From AC-32 sp036265535 (GTDB lineage Bacteria; Actinomycetota; Thermoleophilia; Gaiellales; Gaiellaceae), in contig DATAOV010000079.1 in assembly GCA_036265535.1 (NCBI GenBank), positions 1-45,310 of the forward strand: a stretch of 45,310 bases of DNA, read 5' to 3'. Below are positions 22,438 to 31,921 of this stretch, piece after piece (within the stretch, counting starts at the first letter, position 1; every line of letters starts with the position of its first letter). The position numbers and the translations under genes were made by a program. Below the pieces are notes generated by a model that saw only the letters and a program-made list of their open reading frames with translations, searched no databases and was not told the DNA's origin.

Positions 22438-23989
22438 CGAGCTCGCGCGCGGGCAGATCGAGGCTCCGCTCCGAGGTGAGCGGAAGCTCGACCCGGACGA
22501 TCGTGCCAACGTTCTCGGTGCTCTCCAATTCGATCCGGCCGCCGTGGTGCTCCACGATCGCCTTCGTGATCGTGAGCCCGAGACCGCTGCCGGGGATCGC
22601 GTTCTTGGTGGCGCTCGAGCTGCGGAAGAAGCGCTCGAACAGACGGGGCTGCTCGTCTGCGGGAATCCCGAGGCCGGTGTCCTCGACCTCGAGCGCCGCG
22701 AGTCCGTCCGCCGCCGTCAGCCTCACCTCGACCCGCCCACCGCCGGGCGTGAACTTGAGCGCGTTCGAGACGAGGTTGTCGAGCACCTGAACCAGCCGGG
22801 TGCGGTCGCCTTGCAGCTCCGGCAGCTCATCGGTGGTGCAGGCCAGGGCGACGCCTCGGGCACTGGCCACAGGAGACCAGGTCTCGACGCACTCCTCGAC
22901 GATTGTCTCGAGGTCGACGACGCCCACCTCGATCGCGAGCTTCCCGGCCTCGATCTGGGCGAGGAAGAGCAAGTCGCTGACCAGACTGAGCAGCCGCTCG
23001 GAGTTGCGGTCGACGATCACTAGGAACCGGCGCTGCTCCTCGGTGAGCTCGCTGCCCTCGTCGAGCAGCAGCTCGAGGTACCCACGGATCGAGGTGAGGG
23101 GCGTGCGCAGCTCGTGGGAGACGAGCGAGACGAACTCGTCCTTGAGCCGGTCGAGCTCCCGCAGCCGTTGGTTCTGCTCGGACAGCAGCCGCTGTGCGGC
23201 CTCGGCGTCGGCGCGCGCGGCACGCTCGCTCTCGAGCAGCCTCCCGCGCTCCTCGGCGTGCTCGCGAAGCCGGCGGTTGCGGGCCTCAAGCTGGCGCGTG
23301 ATCCGGCGCAGGATCGGGAACAGCGACACGTAGAGCGCCAGCAGAGCGGCGACGAGGATCAGTGCGAGCCGGGTGCGGGCATCGCCGATGCCGACGTCGA
23401 CCGCTCGGTAGTCCTGGTCGAGCTCGAGCGCGCCGAGCGGCGCCGCCGAGGGGGCCAGCTTGACGGGGATCAGCGCCTGGAGCACTTTCACGTCCTGCTC
23501 GCCGCGCCAGGTGGTCGTTCGCGTCACGCGCCGCTCGAGCCCGCCTGAGAGGACCTCGCGCAGCGCCTGCGGGTAGGTCACCCGTGTCCCGATCAGCTGA
23601 TGGCGTGCCGCATACGTGATCCGGCCGTCACGGTTGACGAGACGAGCCCCGACGACGCCGGGGATCAGGATGCTGTTGCGGAAGAACGTGTCGAGCGTTT
23701 GGCGGCGCCGGGCCGACACGGGTGCGACGAAGTCGGACGCCCGCAGGTGGCTGCGGAGGTTCTCCTCCGCGACGACGCGCGCTTGCGTCTCGACGGTCCG
23801 CGTCGCACGATCCGCCACTTCGCGGTTGACGATCCAAAGGGTCGCGAGGCCGGCCAGGAGCAAGACGACGCCGGTGTAGATCGCGAAGCGCAGCACGATC
23901 CGCGGGCGCGGATCGAGATCGTCCGCCGGGCCCGGATCGCGCGCGGGATTGTGGGTCGTCGAAACCACCTTGCTCGCCACGAACTCCAT
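22430..23989 (-). CDS. Membrane sensor histidine kinase
   Basis: 519 residues from ATG at 23989. Two membrane helices (about 33-54 and 207-227) bracket an extracytoplasmic sensor of about 150 residues. A long coiled-coil-like linker (RRITRQLEARNRRLREHAEERGR..., in part) leads to the HisKA domain with the phosphoacceptor H292 in SLVSHELRTPLTSIRGYLE. The HATPase domain has the N box LVQVLDNLVSNALKF, G1 VEDTGLGIP, F box LFERFFRS and G2 GSGLGLTITKAIVEHHGG. There is no HAMP signature I can assert. It converges with the OmpR-type regulator, an unusual orientation for a cognate pair. Confidence 0.93.
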   Translation of the reverse strand: MEFVASKVVSTTHNPARDPGPADDLDPRPRIVLRFAIYTGVVLLLAGLATLWIVNREVADRATRTVETQARVVAEENLRSHLRASDFVAPVSARRRQTLDTFFRNSILIPGVVGARLVNRDGRITYAARHQLIGTRVTYPQALREVLSGGLERRVTRTTTWRGEQDVKVLQALIPVKLAPSAAPLGALELDQDYRAVDVGIGDARTRLALILVAALLALYVSLFPILRRITRQLEARNRRLREHAEERGRLLESERAARADAEAAQRLLSEQNQRLRELDRLKDEFVSLVSHELRTPLTSIRGYLELLLDEGSELTEEQRRFLVIVDRNSERLLSLVSDLLFLAQIEAGKLAIEVGVVDLETIVEECVETWSPVASARGVALACTTDELPELQGDRTRLVQVLDNLVSNALKFTPGGGRVEVRLTAADGLAALEVEDTGLGIPADEQPRLFERFFRSSSATKNAIPGSGLGLTITKAIVEHHGGRIELESTENVGTIVRVELPLTSERSLDLPARELAA

Positions 23990-24005
23990 CGGCAGCGGCT
24001 CGTGC

Positions 24006-24066
24006 GGGGATAGCGATTTTTCAGGCTTGTAAATCGCATCCCCGTCGGAAATCCCCCGAACGGGGG
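24006..24066. promoter_or_regulatory. Two strong inverted repeats between the kinase and mutase genes
   Basis: First, GGGGAT-A-GCGATTT, an 11-base loop, AAATCGC-ATCCCC (24006-24043; 13 bp with one bulge). Second, CCCCCG-AA-CGGGGG (24053-24066). The region lies between the divergent starts at 23989 and 24111. They could be protein-binding operators or 5' UTR structures of either gene. Confidence 0.6.
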
Positions 24067-24110
24067 AGTGAGAACGTCCCACTGAGGGATCAAACGGGCA
24101 CAATCCAGCT

Positions 24111-25778
<1,668 letters not shown>

Positions 25779-25810
25779 CCGACTGCTGCGTTTCGTCGTC
25801 TACCATCTCG

Positions 25811-26365
25811 ATGGCCGTGAACGTCGTCCAGTCCGCTCTGTCCTCGCGCCGCTTCAACAAGCTGCTGCCGTGGTTCGCTGGGGGGTTGCTGGCGATCGGC
25901 GTGATCGTGTTCATGGTCGCCTACTTCGGGAACTCGGCGGACACCAAGGAGACCTTCAGCAACCGGCCGGCCAGCCGTCCGCAGGTCACGAAGCAGATCC
26001 CGCTCGAGCAAGGGGCGCGTGTCGCAGTCGGGAGGTTCATCCTGACCGCGGTGGCGCGACAGAACCTCGACGAGGCCTGGAACCTGAGCACGCCCAGCAT
26101 CAGGGGCGGCCTGACGCACAAGCAGTGGATGACGGGCAACATCCCGGTCGTCCCGCTCGGCGTGCCGATCGACAAGGCCGCGATCACGAGGATCATCTCC
26201 TCGACCAAGAACGAGGCGCAGATCAACGTGGTCGTCCTGCCGAAGCCGAACAAGGTCGGCGTCCAGGCCACGCTCTACGTGGTCATCGTCAAGAAAGTCG
26301 GCCCACGCTGGCTCGTCGACTACGCCGTGCCGCAGGCCTCGCCCGGCGCTCCTGCCCCGTCGTAG
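25811..26365 (+). CDS. Membrane-anchored protein of unknown function (paralog 2 of 3)
   Basis: 184 residues. One membrane helix (LLPWFAGGLLAIGVIVFMVAYF) is followed by an extracytoplasmic domain with VGRFILTAVARQNLDEAWNLSTPSIRGG, then KQWMTGNIPVVPLG, then strands INVVVLP and ATLYVVIVKK. This matches the soluble domain of the proteins at 10813 and 26397, but the C-terminal second helix is missing, so it is the shortest of the three. Function unknown. ATG at 25811 with TACCAT four bases upstream. It lies 32 bases after the mutase gene and 31 before its paralog. Confidence 0.75.
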   Translation: MAVNVVQSALSSRRFNKLLPWFAGGLLAIGVIVFMVAYFGNSADTKETFSNRPASRPQVTKQIPLEQGARVAVGRFILTAVARQNLDEAWNLSTPSIRGGLTHKQWMTGNIPVVPLGVPIDKAAITRIISSTKNEAQINVVVLPKPNKVGVQATLYVVIVKKVGPRWLVDYAVPQASPGAPAPS

Positions 26366-26396
26366 CCGCCTCTAGCGCAGGCCCGACTGCGTATCT

Positions 26397-27176
26397 ATGC
26401 TGGTGCAGGTGAGGCGCTTGCTCTCCTCACCGCGGCGTAGGCGCCGAGCCTTCTGGGGGCTGCTGGTTCTCGTCGCCGCCGGCAGCGCGGCCACGATCGG
26501 CTTTCTCTGGCCGAACACCGGGCAGGAGGAGTCGCCTTTCCGTCCCGGCAAGCCGCAGGTGACCCACGAGGAGCCGCCGGCCACGCCGCTGTCGAAGAGC
26601 GACCTGGCGAGCTCCGAGCAGATCCTCGACGAGTTCGTGGCGACCGCCGTGCTGCGGCGTCACCTCGACAAGTCGTTCGACCTCGTCACCGCGCAGCTTC
26701 GAGGCGGAATGAACCGCCACGAATGGCTCAGCGGGAACATCCCGGTGATCCCGTTTCCGGCCAAGGACTTCGCGTTCGCCAAGTCGAAGCTGCGCTACTC
26801 GCACGCCAACTTCGCCCGCTACGACGTACTCATCTGGGCAAAGCCACACGCGACCACCGGCACGACGACCTTCTCGATGGAGATGCGCGCGGTCGGCGTC
26901 GGCAAGCAGCGCCATTGGCTGGTGGACTACTTCGAGCCACTCGGCGGCGGGCTCTCGCAGCCGGCCACTCCGAACCCGAATCCGCTCCAGGCGAGCGGAC
27001 CGGAGCCGAGCGCGACCAAAGCTGCGCTCGGGATCGAGTGGGTGCTCGTGCCGCTGAGCATCCTCGGCCTCGTCGTCCTCATCCCGACGGGACTCGCGAT
27101 CCGGGGCTGGCGACGTAACCGCCGCGCCGATCGCGACTACGCGCGGACCTTGCCGCCGCTCCCGCCGCGCTCCTAG
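26397..27176 (+). CDS. Membrane-anchored protein of unknown function (paralog 3 of 3)
   Basis: 259 residues. The basic N terminus SSPRRRRRAFWG, first helix (GLLVLVAAGSAATIGFLW), the conserved VATAVLRRHLDKSFDLVTAQLRGG...W.SGNIPVIPFP segment, a second helix (WVLVPLSILGLVVLIPTGLAI) and the final RTLPPLPPRS parallel the protein at 10813 along its whole length. The variable part is the middle of the soluble domain. ATG at 26397 is used, but a TATCTA hexamer overlapping it makes GTG at 26403 or 26409 possible leaderless starts. The stop shares CTAG with the convergent hydrolase. Confidence 0.75.
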   Translation: MLVQVRRLLSSPRRRRRAFWGLLVLVAAGSAATIGFLWPNTGQEESPFRPGKPQVTHEEPPATPLSKSDLASSEQILDEFVATAVLRRHLDKSFDLVTAQLRGGMNRHEWLSGNIPVIPFPAKDFAFAKSKLRYSHANFARYDVLIWAKPHATTGTTTFSMEMRAVGVGKQRHWLVDYFEPLGGGLSQPATPNPNPLQASGPEPSATKAALGIEWVLVPLSILGLVVLIPTGLAIRGWRRNRRADRDYARTLPPLPPRS

Positions 27177-27901
27177 ACGTCGATCTCGAGCCCGTCGCGC
27201 GCGAGCTCGAAGCCGTTCTCGAGCGGGCGTTCGAGCGGGCGGTGCGTCAGCAGTAGGCGCTTCGCCCCGGCCGCCTCGGACGCCTCCAGCGCCTCGATCG
27301 CGCTGAGGTGCCCGCGCGTCCCGCCTTCGGGGTTCGGCTGCAGAAGGGTCGCCTCGCAGACGAACAAGTCGGCGTTGCGGGCGATGTCTCGCAGGCTCTC
27401 GCTCGGGCCGGAGTCGCCGGAGTAGCCGACGACGGTGCCGTTCGCCGAGGCCCGAAATCCGAACGCGACCAGGTCGTAGTGCAGGACGCGGTGCGGCGTC
27501 ACCTCGAAGCCCGCCGCCTCGAAGCTCTTGCCTTCTTCGTACTCGTGCACGTCGAAAGCGCGCTCGAACATCTCCGGCCGCCCGAGGCGCTCGCCGATCG
27601 AGCAGAGCAGCTCGCGCCCCTCGGGGGGCACCCAGAGCTCGGGCGGGTCGATCCCCTCGCCGGGGCCCAGCGTCGAGCCCCAGACCCATGGGACCAGGTC
27701 GCCCCAGTGGTCGAGGTGCCAGTGCGTGATCGCGATGGCGTCGAGGCGCGGCCAGGTCTCGCGCTCGCGCAGCTTGGCCAGCACTCCGGGACCGCAGTCG
27801 AGGAGCAATCGTCCGGGCCCTTCAAGGAGGTAGCCGGACTGCGCTCCGCCCGGGTTCGGCCAGGCCGGGGAGCAGCCGACGACGGTCAGTTTGAGGCTCA
27901 T
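27173..27901 (-). CDS. Metallo-beta-lactamase-fold hydrolase (RNase Z / phosphodiesterase-like)
   Basis: 242 residues. The metal-binding motif is THWHLDHWGDL (H-x-H-x-D-H), preceded by LLLDCGPGVL. Further ligands are likely in GYSGDSG and CEAT, and the C-terminal histidine in LLLTHRPLE. The fold resembles RNase Z and cyclic-nucleotide phosphodiesterase-like enzymes, but the RNase Z exosite is absent and the protein is short, so the substrate is uncertain. ATG at 27901 lies only 12 bases from the divergent B12-binding subunit start, so each promoter must overlap the other gene or its start. Confidence 0.85.
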   Translation of the reverse strand: MSLKLTVVGCSPAWPNPGGAQSGYLLEGPGRLLLDCGPGVLAKLRERETWPRLDAIAITHWHLDHWGDLVPWVWGSTLGPGEGIDPPELWVPPEGRELLCSIGERLGRPEMFERAFDVHEYEEGKSFEAAGFEVTPHRVLHYDLVAFGFRASANGTVVGYSGDSGPSESLRDIARNADLFVCEATLLQPNPEGGTRGHLSAIEALEASEAAGAKRLLLTHRPLERPLENGFELARDGLEIDV

Positions 27902-27906
27902 ATACT
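27901..27906 (+). promoter_or_regulatory. Candidate -10 element of the mutase small subunit gene (leaderless)
   Basis: TATACT followed by seven bases and the ATG at 27914. Its first base is also the A-T pair that forms the A of the divergent ATG at 27901. A direct repeat AGGCTCAT (27894-27901 and 27908-27915) straddles it. Confidence 0.5.
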
Positions 27907-27913
27907 CAGGCTC

Positions 27914-28309
27914 ATGGCGCGCAAGATTCGTGTCGTCATTGCGAAGCCCGGACTTGACGGCCACGACCGGGGCGCCAAGATCATCGCACGCGCACTCCGT
28001 GACGCGGGAATGGAAGTTATCTACACCGGATTGCACCAGACTCCGGAGCAGATCGTCGAGACGGCGATCCAGGAAGACGCGGACGCGGTCGGGATCTCGA
28101 TCCTCTCCGGCGCGCACATGACGCTCGTCCCCCGGATCCTCGACGGGCTGAAGGAGAACGGGGCGGAGGATGTGCTCGTCGTCCTCGGGGGGACGATCCC
28201 GACAGAGGACGCGGACGAGCTCCAGCGCCAAGGCGTCGCGGCGGTCTTCACCCCCGGGGCGCCGACGGCGGAGATCGTCGACTTCCTGAAGGGCAAGGTC
28301 CCCGCCTGA
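27914..28309 (+). CDS. B12-binding small subunit of acyl-CoA mutase
   Basis: 131 residues, a stand-alone cobalamin-binding domain. The base-off/His-on motif is KPGLDGHDRGAKIIA (D-x-H-x-x-G), followed by YTGLHQTPEQIV, ISILSGAHM and VVLGGTIP. It should pair with the catalytic subunit encoded 2.1 kb upstream, as in two-subunit methylmalonyl- or isobutyryl-CoA mutases. Two membrane proteins and a divergent hydrolase separate the two subunit genes. Its stop overlaps the next gene as CTGA. Confidence 0.94.
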   Translation: MARKIRVVIAKPGLDGHDRGAKIIARALRDAGMEVIYTGLHQTPEQIVETAIQEDADAVGISILSGAHMTLVPRILDGLKENGAEDVLVVLGGTIPTEDADELQRQGVAAVFTPGAPTAEIVDFLKGKVPA

Positions 28310-29073
28310 GCATCTCGGTCGCGCAGGACGGCGGGATCGCGACCGTCACCGTCGACCGGCCCGACGCGATGAACGCCCTCGACCGGCCGACGCTCGGCGA
28401 GCTGCACGACCGGCTGCGGGAGCTGGCCCACGATGACGACGCGCGCGTGGTCGTCCTTACGGGCGCGGGTGAGAGAGCCTTCGTCGCCGGCGCCGACATC
28501 AAGTACATGAGCTCGCTCACGGTGCTCGAGGCGCGCGAGTGGGGAGGCCTCGGCCACTCCTGCGCACTTCTGCTCGAGACGATGCGGAAGCCGACGATCG
28601 CCGCGATCAACGGCTTCGCGCTCGGCGGCGGTTGCGAGCTCGCGCTTGCCTGCGATCTTCGCTACGCGGCGACCACTGCCAAGCTCGGCCAGCCTGAGAT
28701 CAACCTCGGGATCATTCCGGGCTGGGGCGGCACTCAGCGGCTCGCCCGCGTCTGTGGGCTCGGCGTCGCCAAGGAGCTCATCCTGACCGGCCGCCTCGTC
28801 GACGCGGAGGAGGCGCTGCGCATCGGTCTCGTCAACGGCCTGCACGACCCGGTGCTGGAGCGGGCGCGCGAGGTCGCCGAACTCCTCGCGTCGAAGAGCG
28901 CGCTCGCGCTCGCATACGCCAAGGAGGCAGCGAACCTCGCCCTCCAAGGGGCGCACGACGCAAGCCTCACGCAGGAGGCCTCCTTCTTCGCGATGCTCTT
29001 CTCGAGTGAGGACGCCCGAGAGGGAATGACCGCTTTTGCGGAGAAGCGCGACCCGGTCTTCAAGGGCCGCTAA
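28306..29073 (+). CDS. Enoyl-CoA hydratase/isomerase family protein (probable CTG start)
   Basis: 255 residues from CTG at 28306. Crotonase features: VDRPDAMNALDRPTL, the oxyanion segment AFVAGADIKYM, INGFALGGGCELALACDLRYA, and LGQPEINLGIIPGWGGTQRL, where the two catalytic Glu positions of enoyl-CoA hydratase are both Glu. It hydrates 2-enoyl-CoA. The first ATG (28369) would delete the first beta strand (SISVAQDGGIATVTV); the only upstream candidate is the CTG, which overlaps the previous stop as CTGA exactly as ATGA and GTGA do elsewhere in this window. Confidence 0.9.
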   Translation: MSISVAQDGGIATVTVDRPDAMNALDRPTLGELHDRLRELAHDDDARVVVLTGAGERAFVAGADIKYMSSLTVLEAREWGGLGHSCALLLETMRKPTIAAINGFALGGGCELALACDLRYAATTAKLGQPEINLGIIPGWGGTQRLARVCGLGVAKELILTGRLVDAEEALRIGLVNGLHDPVLERAREVAELLASKSALALAYAKEAANLALQGAHDASLTQEASFFAMLFSSEDAREGMTAFAEKRDPVFKGR

Positions 29074-29957
29074 ATCCCGACGAGCGAGACGAGGGCCGCG
29101 CTGAGGGCGAGGTCGTCCCCGCGCTGAGCCTTGAGCGTCGTCGGCGCGGGCGTGGTCCAGAGGACCACCTTCTGTCCTACCTTCGCATCCGCCAGGGTGG
29201 TCGCGGTGCCGGGCCCGCCGGGCTTGACGACGCTCTGCACGGTCGCGGTGTCGGGCACGAGCACGAGCAGCCGCCGGCGCAGATTCGACTGGCGCTGACG
29301 CATCGGCCACGCACCGACCGTGCTCGCGCGGACCTGCAGTTCGTCGCCGGAGACGGATGACACCGTGCCGCGAAGCTCGAGCGTGAACGGCGTCCCGCGC
29401 GGCGCCGAGAAGAGGAGATGCTGCCCGCGCTGCAGCCACGGATATGGGTCGATCGCCTTCTTCCCGCCCGGGTGCAGCTCGAAGTGCAGGTGCGCGTGCA
29501 TCCCGTTCGCGTCGCCGGAATCGCCGACGTAGCCGACCGGCTGCCCGGCAAAGACCTTCGACCCGTCCTTCAGCCCCTTCGCGTACGCAGTCCCGGGCAC
29601 GCACTTGCCACGGTTGTCGTTCTTGGCCGTGAGGTCGTTGTTGAGGTGGATGTAGTAGTAGGTCGTCCCGCTCGCGCCGTGCAGGTAGAGCATGCAGCCG
29701 GCGCTGCCGCTCGTAGTCGAGAACTCGACCTTGCCCGCCTCGGCGGCCAGCGCGAGGTTCCGCTTCGGCGCCAGGATGTCGATGCCCTGGTGAATGCCGC
29801 CGGGCCGTGCGTCGCCGAAGTCGTCCGTGTAGGTCGCCGGGCCGAGCACCGGGAAGATGATTTTCGCCGGTGGCGTCGCACCCGCGCCGGCAGCGAGGGT
29901 CAGGAGGGCGAGGACGAGAAGTAGGGTTCCTCGGGCTGTCGTCCGGCGGCTGGTCAC
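29070..29957 (-). CDS. Secreted M23 family metallopeptidase
   Basis: 295 residues. A signal peptide (about 1-25: TARGTLLLVLALLTLAAGAGA) precedes a LytM/M23 domain with zinc ligands in GGIHQGIDILAP (H and D) and HAHLHFEL (H-x-H). Residues 175-295 form an added C-terminal part with two beta-rich segments (TPFTLELRGTVSSVSGDELQVRAS and KVGQKVVLW, in part). M23 enzymes cut peptidoglycan crossbridges or act as M23-like scaffolds. GTG at 29957 gives a normal signal peptide; the longer ORF to 30041 would overlap etfB. Its stop overlaps the convergent enoyl-CoA hydratase stop. Confidence 0.87.
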   Translation of the reverse strand: MTSRRTTARGTLLLVLALLTLAAGAGATPPAKIIFPVLGPATYTDDFGDARPGGIHQGIDILAPKRNLALAAEAGKVEFSTTSGSAGCMLYLHGASGTTYYYIHLNNDLTAKNDNRGKCVPGTAYAKGLKDGSKVFAGQPVGYVGDSGDANGMHAHLHFELHPGGKKAIDPYPWLQRGQHLLFSAPRGTPFTLELRGTVSSVSGDELQVRASTVGAWPMRQRQSNLRRRLLVLVPDTATVQSVVKPGGPGTATTLADAKVGQKVVLWTTPAPTTLKAQRGDDLALSAALVSLVGI

Positions 29958-30003
29958 GGGCCCCGAAGCGCTAGACCCTAGCAGAGCCCTTGTACGCCCT
30001 CGG

Positions 30004-30009
30004 TAAAGT
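30004..30009 (+). promoter_or_regulatory. Candidate -10 element of the etfB-etfA operon
   Basis: TAAAGT, nine bases before the etfB ATG at 30019. No clear -35 or Shine-Dalgarno is visible. Confidence 0.35.
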
Positions 30010-30018
30010 CCGCGCGGC

Positions 30019-30807
30019 ATGAAGATCGCCGTCTGCGCCAAGTATGTCCCCGAAGCGACCGCCCAGCGGCGCCTCGACCCTCAGACGATGCGGCTCGACC
30101 GCTCGGGAGAGGGGGCGCTGAACCAGTTCGACGTGCACGCGGTCGAGGAGGCGCTCAAGCTGAAGGAAGCCGGGCCAGAGGCAGAAGCCGTGGAGGTCGT
30201 GATCGTCTCGCTCGGCCCGGAGCGCGCGCTCGAGGCGATGCGAAAAGCTCTCGCCATGGGCGCCGACCGGGTAGTCCTCGTCAGCGACGAGGGGGCCGCC
30301 GGCTCCGACCTCGTCGCCACGAGCCGCGCCCTGGCCGCGGCTCTCGAACGCGAAGGGGCCGACCTCGTGCTCTTCGGTCAGCAGGCAAACGACTCCGACG
30401 GCGCCGTGCTCTGGGCCGCGGTCGCGGACCGGCTGCAGCGGCCGCTGATCTCGCAGGTCGCGGAGCTCGCGCACGAGAACGGCAAGGTGCGCGGCAAGCG
30501 GCAGACCGAGTTCGGCTACGACGTGATCGAGGCTCCGCTTCCCGCCGTCGTCGCCGTCTCGGATGCGATCAACGAGCCGCGCTACCCCTCCCTCAAGGGA
30601 ATCATGGGCGCCAAGAAGAAGCCGCAGGAGACGGTCTCGCTTGGCGACCTCGGCGTGAGCGCCGACGAGGTCGGCGAGGCGGGTTCGCGGACCGAGGTCT
30701 ATGCGCTCGGCGAACCGCCCGCCCGGGGCGACACGGTCAAGATCGAGGACGACGGCTCGGGTGCGGAGAAGATCCTCGAGTTCCTCCAGGAGAAGAAGGC
30801 GATTTGA
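30019..30807 (+). CDS. etfB: Electron transfer flavoprotein beta subunit
   Basis: 262 residues. It begins MKIAVCAKYVPEATAQRRLD and contains the AMP-binding region (FGQQANDSDGAVLWAAVADRL) and the ETF-beta signature block VIEAPLPAVVAVSDAINEPRYPSLKGIMGAKKK. It accepts electrons from acyl-CoA dehydrogenases as a dimer with EtfA. It is the first gene of the etfB-etfA-ETF-QO run; a 151-base gap with a small hairpin (GGCACG...CGTGCC) separates it from etfA. Confidence 0.96.
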   Translation: MKIAVCAKYVPEATAQRRLDPQTMRLDRSGEGALNQFDVHAVEEALKLKEAGPEAEAVEVVIVSLGPERALEAMRKALAMGADRVVLVSDEGAAGSDLVATSRALAAALEREGADLVLFGQQANDSDGAVLWAAVADRLQRPLISQVAELAHENGKVRGKRQTEFGYDVIEAPLPAVVAVSDAINEPRYPSLKGIMGAKKKPQETVSLGDLGVSADEVGEAGSRTEVYALGEPPARGDTVKIEDDGSGAEKILEFLQEKKAI

Positions 30808-30958
30808 ACTTGTTCACGTTCCCGGGGCGACAGTGGCGGTGCGATGCCGGAGGGAACAGTGCTACGAGGCACGGGCCCGGAGAGCATCGTGCCGTCAGCG
30901 GCGTCAGCGTTTCGCGGAGCCCGACTCCGCCGGGCGTGAGCGAAAGGCGGCAGGGGAC

Positions 30959-31921
30959 GTGAAGAGCCTGGTGTTCCTCGAGCACCACGAGGGCAAGCTG
31001 CAGAAGGACTCGCTCGGCGTGCTCGGGAAGGCGGCCGGGCTCGGAGGCGAGGTCGAGGCGGTGCTGCTCGGCGACGGAGTCGAGGGTCTGGCCGCCGAGG
31101 CGGGCAGGCACGGCGCCTCCCGGGTGCATGTTGCCGACGACGTGCTGCTGGCGGCCCCGCTCCCGCAACCGCGGGTCGACGCACTCGAGAGCCTGCTCGG
31201 CGAGGGCGGTCACGACACCGTTCTCTTCGCGGCGAGCGTGCTCTCGGCCGACGTCGCGGCGGGTCTCGCCGCCCGCCTCGACGCCGGTCTCAACTGGGAT
31301 CTCACAGACCTCGCCGAGGAGGACGGGCGGCTCGTGGGCAAGCGCCCCGCTCTCGGCGACTCGATCTACGTCGACGTCGGCTGGACCTCCGAGCCGCGCC
31401 TCGCGCTGATCCGCTCCGGCACCTTCGAGCCGGCCGAGACCGGCGGCTCCGCCGAGGTGGTGAAGATCGAGCCGAGGCTGCAGGACTTCTCGCTCGCTGC
31501 CCGGATGGTCGAGCAGGCCCACGAGGAGAGCGAGGGACCGTCGATCGAGGACGCGGACGTGATCGTCGCCGGCGGCCGAGGGCTCGGCGGGCCGGAGAGC
31601 TTCGCGCTCGTCGAGGAGCTCGCGAAGGCGCTCGGCGGAGCCGTCGCGGCGACCAGGGCGGTGGTCGACGCAGGGTGGTACCCGTACGCCGCCCAGGTCG
31701 GGCAGACCGGCAAGACCGTCTCGCCGAAGCTCTACGTAGGCGTTGGGATCTCCGGCGCGATCCAGCACAAGGTAGGCATGCAGAGCTCAGGCGTGATCGT
31801 CGCGATCAACAAGGATCCGAACGCCCCGATCTTCGAGTACGCCGACTTCGGGGTCGTCGGCGACCTGCACGAGATCGTCCCCAAGCTGACCGAGCTCGTC
31901 CGGGCGCGCAAGGCCGCGTGA
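30959..31921 (+). CDS. etfA: Electron transfer flavoprotein alpha subunit
   Basis: 320 residues from GTG at 30959. The N-terminal domain starts KSLVFLEHHEGKLQKDSLGVLGKA. The C-terminal FAD domain has VIVAGGRGLGGPESFALVEELA, AAQVGQTGKTVSPKLYVGVGISG and QHKVGMQSSGVIVAINKDPNAPIFEYADFGVVGD, all standard FAD-binding segments. It carries the redox-active FAD and docks on the membrane oxidoreductase encoded next. Its stop overlaps the next start as GTGA. Confidence 0.96.
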   Translation: MKSLVFLEHHEGKLQKDSLGVLGKAAGLGGEVEAVLLGDGVEGLAAEAGRHGASRVHVADDVLLAAPLPQPRVDALESLLGEGGHDTVLFAASVLSADVAAGLAARLDAGLNWDLTDLAEEDGRLVGKRPALGDSIYVDVGWTSEPRLALIRSGTFEPAETGGSAEVVKIEPRLQDFSLAARMVEQAHEESEGPSIEDADVIVAGGRGLGGPESFALVEELAKALGGAVAATRAVVDAGWYPYAAQVGQTGKTVSPKLYVGVGISGAIQHKVGMQSSGVIVAINKDPNAPIFEYADFGVVGDLHEIVPKLTELVRARKAA

